In this document: one piece after another, positions 46,188 through 64,000 of the stretch
Layout of the letters: each line of letters begins with the position of its first letter
How positions within the stretch are numbered: the stretch's first letter is position 1
Notes under the pieces: model-generated
Databases searched by the model: none
Told to the model about the DNA's origin: nothing
Seen by the model: only the letters and a program-made list of their open reading frames with translations
Translations under genes and position numbers: made by a program
Origin: Axinella damicornis
Taxonomy: Eukaryota > Porifera > Demospongiae > Axinellida > Axinellidae
Direction: 5' to 3'
Assembly (NCBI GenBank): GCA_963931865.1
Contig: OZ007507.1
Coordinates: forward strand, 11,519,483-11,583,482
Length of the DNA: 64,000 nucleotides

Positions 46188-48484
46188 ACAATGCACGTGT
46201 GTGTGTGTGTACGTCATGTGCACAATGCAAGTGTGTGTGTGTGTGTGTGTATGTGTGAGTGTGAGAGTGTGAGAGTGTGAGTGTGTGTGGGTGTGTGTGT
46301 GTGTATGTGTGAGTGTGAGAGTGTGAGTGTGTGTGTGGGTGTGTGAGTGTGTGTGTATGTGTGAGTGTGAGAGTGTGAGTGTGTGTGTCAGTGTGTGAGT
46401 GTGTGTGTGTATGTGTGTATGTGAGTGTGAGCGTGTGTGCAAGTAACAAAGGGTACCAACATGCAATTTCTGGGAATACATTTGTATCTTGGTCATTACT
46501 GATGCACCAGCTATGAATGGGTCAACGTAGCTAGACCCCACATTTCACCTTTTCCCAAGCAGTTGAGAGATATAACCATTAACCCTCTTACATGTAATTA
46601 CATGTAAACCTCATGGTCAAAAATCTTTCCTGCATCTACTGACTAGTAGATGCAGGAATGATTGTGAAAACTTTAACTGACAGTACGGAAGGGATAGCGT
46701 TGTTCCCAGGCCTCGCCTAGCTTGCTGCCGCTTGCAGTACGGAAAGCGAGAGAGGGCGTGGTCCTCATGGGCATGACAAAAAAACTGTGCTTCCATACCA
46801 TCTGAGCATCACCGGCATAGCACACCATTGGTGTGCTGAAACAACAAGACGTGCAGCACATGATACCGACATCTTTTCTCAGTATTACTCTTCTACACTC
46901 AGAAAGTTGCCAGATTGCTTCCTCTAGACTCCCTGTGTTGTGCATACATACACTTTCACTTTGTGTTCTGTGGCCTGAAATTCTGATATACCCAGTCATG
47001 ACAGCCATATAGGGTCATATGCATGCAAACGTCTCCACATCCAGCATACACACTTGATCACGTATGCCCCACAGTGCCATGTATTCTATGTTACTATGGT
47101 TACATGTATACACGAACAGCTACATTGTACAGTGTACCCTACCATGTGCCTACCTGTGTTCTTTATCATCCTCTTTCACCCCTGTTGCCGTGACAACTGT
47201 CTCCCTACTTACATCTCCTGCCCCCTCCTCAGAGAGCGACGTAGAGCGAGAGTGAGTCCTACATGTGTATGCAGAGAGATACATGTATTCTCACACACTG
47301 GCAATCTCTTTTGCGGTTATGATGTGTAGAATTTTCATAGGGGAGGGAGGGGAAGGAGGAAGGAGGAGGAGGGGAGAAGGAGGGGAGTGGGGAGGAGGGG
47401 GAGGGGAAAAGGTGGGGAGGGAGAAGGGGGGGGGGGGGGGAAGTGGGGAGGGAGAAGGGGGGGAGGAGTAATTACAGAAGCAAGAAATACATGTACCAAC
47501 ATCCAGTACATGTATACACACCAAATAAAAATTATGCTACAGCTCCATACTGTAACACAGTAAAAGCACATGCTGTGTATCATCCATGTGCAAGGTATAT
47601 CCTGTTGGTAGAGTGCCATTGTTGGTAGCAAAGTTTAAACCTTGATCACTAGGGGACTGCCCCAGGATTTGAATATGTGACTATATGCTGCGCTTTGAAT
47701 GGAAATTTACGTTCCTAATCTCACCAGCCTCGTTCCCGAATCAATATGGCCTGGGACCGAGGGAAATCGTAAATTGCCAACGCACTAACGAGAAGTGAAG
47801 CTGCAGTTGGGGAGTTTGAAAGGTAGGAGTATGTTGAAGACGCTTCAGGTTGGGAAGGGTTCCAGTTGGAGTACCAGGAGTGTGGCTTGTCCGCCATCCC
47901 GTGTGGCCGATCCTTGAAGAGGTCGTACAGCCTAAGTGACCCAGGGGTTGAACGGGGTTGACGGTATATTCTCTACTGGAGCTTTCGAATGTTGTCAAGT
48001 TTGTTGAGATACTCGTAAAGACTACCGAGGGAACACACTTCAGTATAGTAAACCTCCATATAAATTCACCTACGCACGTAGGTCAAATGACCGTGTCCAA
48101 CCTCCTCTGGGGCAGGATGGCCCCCCAGCAGGATGTTCACAGTTAGGGCCCAACCAAGAAACATGAAGGCTAGGATTTCTCCCTCTCACCAGCGGATGGG
48201 ACATACTGCCCTCCCACTAGTGGATGACTACATTTTACATACATCGGTCACATCTTTCTGCTGTTCATCACGGAATGCTTGTGTTCCGGTTGCTGACTCC
48301 ACCATGCACATCATCATGCAGAGTTACAGTGGTAATTACACACACACTCGCAACTGTGACCCTTACGATCTACTTACGTCAAATGTTTACTTCTAATCCG
48401 CGGGCTGCTTGAGCCCGATGTACTGTCTTTAGAGCTTGTGCGCGTAAACTTGGGAGACACCGGATCCTCTGCCCGTTCAGCCAT
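29268..48484 (-). CDS. GRAMD1: GRAM and VASt domain sterol-transfer protein (GRAMD1/Aster-like), 20 exons
   Basis: The complete gene encodes 754 residues, close to vertebrate GRAMD1 (about 720-740). Exons: 48484-48378, 47258-47213, 45249-45147, 44780-44677, 44340-44176, 40611-40498, 39846-39705, 38576-38481, 37868-37674, 37581-37529, 37191-37101, 36622-36453, 36202-36061, 35231-35178, 34904-34659, 34489-34456, 34390-34352, 32839-32726, 31531-31408, 29393-29268. Every phase joins correctly and the total is an exact multiple of three. Order: disordered N-terminus, GRAM (about 54-175), linker, VASt (about 360-527), basic linker, one membrane helix (about 627-648), C-terminal helix. Family members sit in the ER at plasma-membrane contacts; GRAM binds acidic lipid with cholesterol, and VASt carries cholesterol inward. 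Which vertebrate paralogue it matches cannot be told by eye. Confidence 0.9.
29840..30572 (+). CDS. Three-exon gene inside the transposon, 186 residues, unknown family
   Basis: Exons 29840-30038, 30085-30222 and 30349-30572 join in phases 1 and 1 with GGTGAGT donors and end at TAA. The protein starts [20 protein letters not shown], has a Pro/Ser middle, then [20 protein letters not shown], and ends with an Ala/Val-rich helical part ([20 protein letters not shown]). A TATATATA lies about 10 bp before the ATG. No transposase DDE motif or zinc finger is seen, so it may be an accessory or captured gene. Intron 1 is only 46 bp. Confidence 0.6.
30930..30974 (-). other. Possible second start exon inside the transposon
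   Basis: [11 protein letters not shown] is followed by a strong GTGTAAGT donor, on the minus strand near the right inverted end. It mirrors the plus-strand gene near the left end. I found no partner exon, so this is only a candidate. Confidence 0.25.
32726..34904 (-). CDS. GRAMD1: GRAMD1-like exons 15-18: basic linker and membrane helix
   Basis: Exons 34904-34659, 34489-34456, 34390-34352 and 32839-32726. The first is basic ([20 protein letters not shown]). The next two are micro-exons of 34 and 39 bp. Joined to exon 18 they give [20 protein letters not shown], one hydrophobic helix in the position of the GRAMD1 ER anchor. The helix only forms if the 39-bp micro-exon is included. Confidence 0.8.
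32942..33005 (-). pseudogene. Duplicated fragment of GRAMD1 membrane-helix exon
   Basis: This repeats the first ~60 bp of exon 18 (32839-32726), including its acceptor. A one-base insertion shifts the frame and brings a stop codon, so using it as an exon would truncate the protein. Short GATTACTGGTCTA repeats flank both copies. Confidence 0.8.
33110..33440. repeat. Purine-rich tract and ~100-bp tandem duplication
   Basis: A GAGGGA-rich tract is followed by a unit repeated at about 33254-33330 and 33357-33430, each ending in a TAGCCTCGTTCCCAGGCC terminus. It lies in the GRAMD1 intron between exons 17 and 18. Confidence 0.75.
34005..34215. repeat. 20-bp minisatellite
   Basis: About ten copies of a unit like gtggacagctacaggacaga alternate two variants. 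Intron of the GRAMD1-like gene. Confidence 0.85.
35178..37581 (-). CDS. GRAMD1: GRAMD1-like exons 10-14: VASt sterol-transfer domain
   Basis: Exons 37581-37529, 37191-37101, 36622-36453, 36202-36061 and 35231-35178. Motifs are [71 protein letters not shown] and KSCWGLVKN, ending GVRSYFNHL. This is the complete VASt fold order. Exon 13 uses a GTAGGC donor, weaker than the rest. Confidence 0.9.
35868..36045. repeat. ~33-bp minisatellite (CTCATGATGACATCATG)
   Basis: Five copies containing the palindrome ATGATGACATCAT, next to the acceptor-distal side of VASt exon 36202-36061. The palindrome resembles the ends of the foldback element at 5012-5397. Confidence 0.85.
37674..40611 (-). CDS. GRAMD1: GRAMD1-like exons 6-9: linker between GRAM and VASt
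   Basis: Exons 40611-40498, 39846-39705, 38576-38481 and 37868-37674. The first starts [17 protein letters not shown], matching the segment after GRAM in vertebrate proteins. The next two both begin with MSLPT preceded by acidic residues, suggesting exon duplication. The fourth is Ser/Pro-rich and ends [17 protein letters not shown]. The region is probably disordered and phosphorylated. Exon 38576-38481 is phase-symmetric, so skipping it would keep the frame. Confidence 0.75.
37965..38330. repeat. Left arm of a large inverted repeat around GRAMD1 exon 38576-38481
   Basis: This segment is repeated in inverted orientation at 39010-39530; both contain GAACCTCGAACTCCGCGAAG-like and GCAGCAGCTGAAGCGGACGC-like blocks. 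The arms are diverged and the right one has expanded internal repeats. The plus-strand open frame here is a repeat artefact. Confidence 0.75.
38657..38680. repeat. Poly(G) run
   Basis: A guanine run of about 22 bases between the inverted arms, just upstream of GRAMD1-like exon 8 on the transcript side. Confidence 0.85.
39010..39530. repeat. Right arm of the large inverted repeat
   Basis: The inverted copy of 37965-38330. It contains about ten CAGCTGCTGCTCCCCGATTGC-like units, some with a poly(C) run near 39138. The open frames on the plus strand come from this repeat. Confidence 0.75.
39868..40410. repeat. ~45-bp minisatellite
   Basis: About eleven copies of CAGAGGGGGAGTGGCACC followed by AATGACATCATGCAGACATT. 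The array lies between GRAMD1-like exons 6 and 7 and reaches within about 25 bp of the exon 7 acceptor. Confidence 0.85.
41053..41185 (+). other. Orphan start-exon-like frame
   Basis: The ATG at 41053 opens a 44-codon basic frame [20 protein letters not shown] and onward, in coding-like composition, with a possible donor (TGGTGAGG) after the eighth codon. It lies antisense in a GRAMD1 intron. No second exon is recognised. Confidence 0.25.
41604..41864. mobile_element. Near-perfect 260-bp hairpin (foldback element)
   Basis: Two arms of about 119 bp are almost identical inverted copies around a loop of about 22 bases. The ends are ACTAGAAACAAAAAA and its complement. The arms contain no gene. 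Their identity suggests a young insertion or active correction between arms. Confidence 0.88.
42061..42206 (-). other. Candidate exon with OTU-like motif
   Basis: A splice acceptor (TTTTTTACAG), 48 open codons and a GTAACT donor define an exon-like segment. It starts [10 protein letters not shown], like the FRALGDQL segment after the catalytic cysteine of OTU deubiquitinases ([14 protein letters not shown]). The rest does not clearly match. It lies in the 3.6-kb GRAMD1 intron on the same strand and does not fit that gene. It could be a gene fragment. Confidence 0.3.
42482..42536 (+). other. Orphan start-exon-like frame
   Basis: [18 protein letters not shown] is followed by CAG and a GTACGT donor. 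It is short but coding-like, antisense to the GRAMD1 gene. No downstream exon is recognised. Confidence 0.25.
43352..43495 (-). pseudogene. Unassigned reading frame in GRAMD1 intron 5
   Basis: The ATG at 43495 opens [20 protein letters not shown] and onward for 47 codons, then stops. A second frame continues with [18 protein letters not shown]. The two together look like a frameshifted gene fragment. An AC-rich microsatellite and a 21-bp triple repeat follow at 43100-43280. Confidence 0.3.
44176..45249 (-). CDS. GRAMD1: GRAMD1-like exons 3-5: GRAM domain
   Basis: Exons 45249-45147, 44780-44677 and 44340-44176. Key motifs are [41 protein letters not shown] and [10 protein letters not shown], ending [12 protein letters not shown]. 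They align along the whole GRAM domain of GRAMD1A/B. The last exon could end at CAG or two codons later at CAA; both are in frame. Confidence 0.9.
45470..45985. repeat. Degenerate ~19-bp satellite of transposon-end sequence
   Basis: Some 25 degenerate units of GTCTGGGAATGAGGCCACA type. The unit equals the terminal motif of the TAGCCTCG transposon family. Confidence 0.75.
46125..46440. repeat. (TG)n and TGAG microsatellite
   Basis: Long pure GT runs are followed by GTGTGAGTGTGAGA-type interrupted repeats, in GRAMD1 intron 2. All open frames here are artefacts. Confidence 0.95.
47213..48484 (-). CDS. GRAMD1: GRAMD1-like exons 1-2: disordered N-terminus
   Basis: Exon 1 (48484-48378) reads [20 protein letters not shown] and is Ser-rich, with a GTAAGT donor in phase 2. 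Exon 2 (47258-47213) is only 46 bp, encoding [15 protein letters not shown], and converts phase 2 to phase 0 for the GRAM exon. Splice consensus is good on both sides. The start is inferred from frame and phase only. Confidence 0.7.
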
Positions 48485-49285
48485 TAGATCGCAAGCTCAA
48501 TTCAATTTTCCTTTTGTCGTTAAATTAGAGAAGGTTCGTGTATATGGCATGCAAGAGCGCGATGGGCGGGGCCTGGGACGATTCTGAGCTGCATGAAGTC
48601 AAGTATGTCTGTATGAACAGTCACTTCACTGGCCCGCGAGACTAATCAGTGTTAGTAGGCCTGGGAAAGAGTCTAGCTATGTGTGTGTTAGTAATGATTA
48701 CTAAACCACCCTGTAATATAAGAAACCATAAACTTAATTTTTATTGCTGGATACCTGACCAGGTTTAAAAACTTTTTGATGGCATGCCAACTCTCCCTAC
48801 CCATCCAGCAATAATTTGATTTAGCAAACCTAATGCATAGGTAAGGTAACGGAGGGGGTTTCCGGACATGGCCCCAGCTTTCGCTCTCTGGGAGCAGTTT
48901 TTGCTAACAACAGTGCACAGCGTTGGAAAGTTCGAAGGTAGGGTATGCATGCACACTTACCAGTATCATGATGAATTGCTAACCGAGCGAACATGAGGGG
49001 CATGAATGCCGTGTCCGGAATTAAAAGACTGTCCTCCGTTACCTTACGTATTGATACACATTACGACTCTAGTATCTATGATGACGTGCATGGTAGAACA
49101 ACTGGTAAATTGAACTCAACATGCAGTTACTGTACAACAGCTTGCAAGGGCTTAGCTGTGTACAATTGCAAGCTTACAAGACAAACCAGGAACAGAACAA
49201 GCATGCAAGTCCCCAAATCAAGTTCTATTCCGTTACGCATACGTACATGATACATGCACACATACAATAAGTCCCTGTCCATGAT
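48485..49285. other. Intergenic stretch between the GRAMD1 gene and the secreted-protein gene
   Basis: About 800 bp. It holds decayed TAGCCTCG-type ends (about 48560-48680) and a diverged MITE-like pair (GGTAAGGTAACGGAGG near 48840 and its complement near 49035). No further gene is seen. The GRAMD1 promoter should lie near its left edge. Confidence 0.5.
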
Positions 49286-49896
49286 CTACTGGCGATAACC
49301 AATCACATAAACTTCGATATCAACGTTTCCTTCATCACCCGTGGGTACGCATACGTACAGCTTCCTATCACTTGTCAGTGGAAACCACAGGTTATCCGAA
49401 TTGGTGCTCCAGGCAGACTGGGGGTAGGAATGAACGGCAACATATTTTTCATATCTGTTGTAGCCATCCTGAGTATATATTCTGATGTTTGTACGCCAGT
49501 CAGGGCCACTGGCTCCAGCATTGATGACAGCATACACCAGTACTTCCTTTGCGCTGTCTGGAATACTGTACGGTATATCAAGTGTATGAGTGGCGGCGTA
49601 GGAAAGCTCAAATTTTTGTATGAGCGCGATCGGAATTGACACCCAGTAGGGGGGCGCTATGTTAGAAGTTTTATCCTCCACTGCTAATGTGTGTGTGTGT
49701 GTGTGCATGTGTGCGTGTGTGTAAGGAAATATGAAAATCAATGTGTTGTTTTTCTTGATGGATGCTAGCTAGCTAGCTAGCGTGTGATTGTGAGTGACTG
49801 AGTGTCCTGGGGTGATGAGTAGCTACCTTGGTCAGCTGTTGTCATCAGGGGTAGTGCCACCAGGGCAACCACACAGAGGAGTTTGCAGGTGCTCAT
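49286..49896 (-). CDS. Small secreted protein, two exons, 155 residues
   Basis: Exon 1 (49896-49827) encodes a signal peptide, MSTCKLLCVVALVALPLMTT, and ends in phase 1. Exon 2 (49683-49286) encodes about 130 residues and a TAG stop. The mature part looks like an all-beta domain: KFELSYAATHTLDIPYSIPD, then an RTNIRIYTQDGYNRYEKY stretch, ending VDIEVYVIGYRQ. There is a single cysteine (LYVCVP). The exon 2 acceptor is a NAGNAG pair (49683 or 49680). A TATAAATA box lies at 50067-50074 on the same strand, with a likely 5'-UTR acceptor near 49935. I do not recognise the family; a lectin- or jelly-roll-like extracellular fold is only a guess. Confidence 0.75.
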
Positions 49897-50066
49897 GGTT
49901 TGAATCTTCTGCTGCACGATGATGATGTAATCCTGCAAGGAACCGTATACATGCAGAATCATGCATCCGGTATGTAGCCAGCTAACTATTGCAAGTGTGA
50001 GGGTTAGCGTCTCATCCCAAACCACCATACGAATTTACAGTTTCATTCCGAGACCATCTCCTAAAC

Positions 50067-50074
50067 TATTTATA
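50067..50074 (-). promoter_or_regulatory. TATA box of the secreted-protein gene
   Basis: A TATAAATA reads on the minus strand about 170 bp before the ATG. An acceptor-like CCTTGCAG near 49935 suggests that a short untranslated first exon is spliced off. Confidence 0.5.
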
Positions 50075-50099
50075 GCTAGAATGTCTGGGAATGGAACTG

Positions 50100-51130
50100 A
50101 CTTGCATGCTGCTGCAGGTAGCTAGCAACTTCTGACTGGCCCTGATAGACAACAAGCTGCCACTTGCTACAAAGAACAAACAAATAATCCTGCAGAGCTA
50201 TGGACTTCTTTTCAACTTCAGAGGTTTGATGCTACGCCATACATCATGTTAGCTGCACTGAGCCCCGTCAATTCATGTCATGTCTCTCAGTAAGGCCAAC
50301 CACATTCAATTTTTCCCGCTATCTGTTTAGCTATAGCCATATGCATAATAACTAACAGCTAGTGAAAAGAAAAATAATAACCAATTCCTTATGTAATTGC
50401 TATAGCTACTAATAATTTGACATTAATTTTTGTACATAGAGGAATTTTTTTTGTGGTATTACTGTTTTTATATAGCTAGCTACCACATTCCATATTATCT
50501 ATGGGCACAATGGAGTTGAACATTAAGTTTGTAGTCAGTTGCTTTATTTACACGCAGCAGCAACAACAACAAAAAAAAGCACAACAAACGCAACATCAAA
50601 CACAAACAGTGTGTTTGCTTTCCTAACCACTTCAAGGTGTTTCTCTTTGCCTTCTTCTCAGCTAGCTACTCGGGCTCTCACTAGAAGTTCAGCTCACTGA
50701 CTATAGCAACTCAATGACTGCTTAATTCTAGTCCTGATGGACTGTAGCTATATATATTATGTATAGCTAATACCAATTACTCCAAAAAATCATTTTTAAA
50801 GGCCACGATTGTCAGTCACATGATTGTATCAGCCTATTCATATTCTTTGAATAACGACACAGTGACCATAGGAATGCAAATAAGAGTTAACTTTACACCT
50901 GAGGTAAGCAGACTGATGCTGGGTGCATGGCTAATAGCATAATGGAATTTGGCTTGAGCACCACCGAAACTTATCAGCAGTCACTCTCTATCTCACTAGT
51001 CATATCGAGGAGACTAGCTAGCTAGCTGGTGGAGAAGCTTGCTATATTAGCTAGCTATGTAGCTAGCTAGTTGCTTTTTCTGTGGGACTGTGTTGTATAT
51101 TTTAACTTGAACTGTAGCTTGTTACTGCAT
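50100..51130. other. AT-rich intergenic stretch
   Basis: Many TAGCTAGC steps and no frame with coding character. I see no gene, and no repeat other than simple AGCTAGCT runs. Confidence 0.5.
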
Positions 51131-51137
51131 GTCTTAA

Positions 51138-51812
51138 GGTGGCAGATACCCCTTTACGTTAGGACCACCGAATTCTTCCGGCCACCAAGACAACACATTT
51201 CCATGCATTCAGCGCACACCACTTTCGTAGGTACTCCTCTCCCACAGCATTCGCTCCTCAGCGGCCAAACTTGGTGGGGCCCGCACGCATGGAGAGACCC
51301 CTCTGGCAATACCGTTAATGATATTCATGACCCCCCACAAGCCCAGCAATCGGAGGTCAAAGGTGGATGTCAGCCGGATTTTCGCACAGCAAACTTGGGC
51401 CAGATCTGACTGATGGCACACCTTACACCACCAATTTGCATGTTTTCTTGAGGCCCTGGGTGGGGTCTATGAATATCATTAGAATCAAAAATCCTCGGGT
51501 CAATGAATCTCATTAAAATTTTAAAAAACACCCACGACATGTGAAGGGGGGGCTGCCGCCCCCCCTTTCGATACCCCCCCCCCCCCCCCCCCCCCCCCCG
51601 CCTGTACGTTTAGTGGGGGAGGTGCGCCGAAATCTGACCAAATTTTTGAGTTCGGCCCTCAAAGTCGTCCCTGGGCCCTCTGAAGCTTTTTTGGACTGAC
51701 GAGAAGCCCTACAAGTGCATAGGGTCTAAATGACGTCTATAGACGTCAATGGGGCTTAAAGGGTTACCCCCGACGTTTAAAGGTAACCTAACGTAAAGGG
51801 GTATCTGCCACC
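51138..51812. mobile_element. 675-bp piggyBac-like MITE with TTAA duplication
   Basis: The ends GGTGGCAGATACCCCTTTAC and its exact complement are flanked by TTAA on both sides (51134-51137 and 51813-51816). TTAA target duplication is the hallmark of piggyBac elements. The interior is non-coding, with a poly(C) run near 51577 and the block shared with 25335-25545. Confidence 0.8.
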
Positions 51813-52442
51813 TTAACAGACTTGACTTGAGTATGGGTGTGCAGTTGATAACAAGAGTTGAGTCATATCTTTTCCTTTTGTAGTATGTCAGCTCATCACC
51901 TGCATGCCATGTAGGGCCGGGTAAAGCATAGCCTCATTCCCAGGCCCCTCGTTCCCACGCGGCCTGGGAACAAGGCTAGGTAGCAATTTGCATCAGCATC
52001 TAAAAAAATTAATATCCAGAGAAGAATGATTTATCAGTTGGTGTATGCAGGGTTTCTTTTGGGGCGGGGGGGCTGAAGATTTCAAACCCAGACCCCTTAA
52101 ATGGCACTCTGCCACGCACTATTCAATCCCCCCCTCCCCAAAAGAAACTTCTCTATGCTTTGCTTTGCCCCCCTTTGTGTGATAATTTCTGAAATAAATG
52201 TACTTGAGCCCTTCAGTTGTGCTGGGTTTGCAGAATTTGCCGTCGTCCTCGGTGTTGACTGGATTGATTATCGTTGAGTAACTACCTTTTGACATAACAG
52301 TTCTACGCATGCATCTAGGACAATTAATTTGTGCATCTTGAAATGCATGGTTGAAATTGCATGGTCGGACTTTGAAAGGTGCTTAATGCTGCCACAATCA
52401 AGTGGAGATTTTTCTCTGATTCTAGCATGACTGATGTACATG

Positions 52443-52487
52443 TAGCCTCATTCCCAGGTGCTCAGTAATTGGGCACCTGGGAACAAG
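52443..52487. mobile_element. Minimal MITE of the TAGCCTCG family
   Basis: Only about 45 bp: TAGCCTCATTCCCAGGTGC, a short loop, and the complement GCACCTGGGAACAAGGCTA. It shows how little is left between the ends. Confidence 0.75.
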
Positions 52488-52722
52488 GCTACATACAATG
52501 TTGTGTGTACCACAACTGCCCCCTTCCGGATCCCATCTTGGGCCCCAGCCCTTCCAGATCCCATCCTGGGACCCATCCCTCCCGGATCCCATGTTGGGGC
52601 CTCCGCCCATCTTTAGGCCCCTGCCTACTGTAGAACACATGCATGCCCTTCTTGGGGCAAAATGAACTGCACATGTAGCATGCACATGCACTCATAACCC
52701 CCCCCCCCCCCCCCCCCCCCCC

Positions 52723-52803
52723 ATAGCCTCGTTCCCAGGCCCCCGCCCAGCTGTTATTATAATAGTGCAAGTGGATGTTCCACAGGGCCTGGGAACAAAG
52801 CTA
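52723..52803. mobile_element. MITE of the TAGCCTCG family next to a poly(C) run
   Basis: The ends TAGCCTCGTTCCCAGGCCC and GGGCCTGGGAACAAAGCTA enclose a short interior. A poly(C) run of about 23 bases abuts the left end. Confidence 0.75.
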
Positions 52804-53122
52804 CATTCATGATAACTATTATCTCCACAAAATGTTCATTACCACAAACATACAAACAAAACATACAAAACAGTGACAATACAGTAACAAAGTTGGGTGT
52901 CCCGAAGTGGCAGTGGGCAGTGACAACACAAGAACCATGACAGTGAAGTCCGCAGACTGAAGTGAACCGCCATGAACAGTGAACACACATACACACACGT
53001 ACACGCACACACATGGACACACATACACACACACACACGTACACACAAGCTTAGTAGTTTACAATACACAGAGTAACTTATGAAGTGATTGTTTGCCGGG
53101 TGCAAAACAAGTTGATTGTCAG

Positions 53123-63612
<10,490 letters not shown>

Positions 63613-64000
63613 CTAGTCTCTCCACCACGTACACCAAACCTTCAACACCAAATCAGTCACTGCTTCAAAACCTCCCTGCAAAATACAAGAGAGGATGCCT
63701 CAATTCATTCCCAGACTATCCTATCAATACAAGAGAGGATGCCCGGATCACACCTAGATTGCGATTGCATATATTCACAGCTGTGACTGCAGTCGATCAA
63801 TGGTCAACAGTGAAATATCCACCCCGTCAACAGTAAAACCTGAAAACCAGCAAAGCCAGCACGTGGTAAAAGAGCTGATCAAGACCCCGACAGTGATCAC
63901 AGTCAGTCTGTGGGAGTGTCCACACTCAGATGAGCAGACGCATCTTTGTAAGGTACATTGCAAGAGAATCTAGCAATGGCACTGTGTACACAGTACATTG
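63613..64000. other. Region upstream of the USP gene
   Basis: This should hold the promoter and 5' leader. I see a small duplicated block (AATACAAGAGAGGATGCC near 63680 and 63730) and no convincing TATA box or gene. Confidence 0.4.

Noticed and set aside
46043..46541. Cys-Val and His-Thr repeat frames
   Set aside because: Translations of a GT microsatellite.
47741..47998. Minus-strand frame near the GRAMD1 start as an extra coding exon
   Set aside because: It overlaps transposon ends, and exons 1, 2 and 3 already join in phase without it.

Overview
The window looks like nuclear DNA of an early-branching animal, most likely a sponge (inference). The reasons are multi-exon genes with GT/AG introns, metazoan-only domains (Frizzled cysteine-rich domain, SRCR, LDL-receptor class A, Ig, Calx-beta, GRAM/VASt), and an adhesion receptor mixing SRCR, LDLa, Ig and Calx-beta modules, all interleaved with very dense small DNA transposons and minisatellites. 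All five host genes I could build lie on the minus strand. Exons were assembled by hand from open frame, splice consensus and intron phase; no transcript data were available.

Layout, left to right. (1) 532-22706: an 18-exon, 5'-complete, 3'-open gene for a secreted or cell-surface mosaic protein: signal peptide, a long Ser-Gly-Ala linker, SRCR1, LDLa1, SRCR2, LDLa2, SRCR3, LDLa3, SRCR4, two Ig-like exons, SRCR5, Calx-beta. It runs off the left edge. (2) 22777-25264: a nest of transposable elements with a 5'-truncated LINE. (3) 27783-28529: a signal peptide plus complete Frizzled cysteine-rich domain with a Thr/Pro tail and no visible seven-helix part. (4) 29268-48484: a complete 20-exon GRAMD1/Aster sterol-transfer protein gene (754 residues). 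Its last intron carries a 1.74-kb terminal-inverted-repeat element holding its own three-exon gene on the opposite strand. (5) 49286-49896: a two-exon gene for a 155-residue secreted protein of unknown family. (6) 53123-63612: a complete 11-exon USP2/USP8/USP21-like deubiquitinase gene (891 residues).

The most striking non-genic content is one transposon family with termini like TAGCCTCGTTCCCAGGCC, found about 25 times. Several copies have perfect 9-bp target-site duplications. Copies range from under 50 bp to about 2.5 kb; one carries a decayed RecQ-helicase-like coding fragment, one abuts a minisatellite that starts at its target-site duplication, and its end motif appears to have been amplified into a local satellite. 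Other notable items are a tandem array of about 500-bp elements made of repeated ATG-plus-splice-donor modules, a near-perfect 260-bp hairpin, a hammerhead-ribozyme-like core, duplicated exon fragments, and repeated long poly(G/C) runs.

The host genes do not form one pathway. The receptor and the Frizzled-type protein act outside the cell, the GRAMD1 protein at the ER membrane, and the USP in the cytoplasm or nucleus. I saw no tRNA, rRNA, viral gene or CRISPR array.
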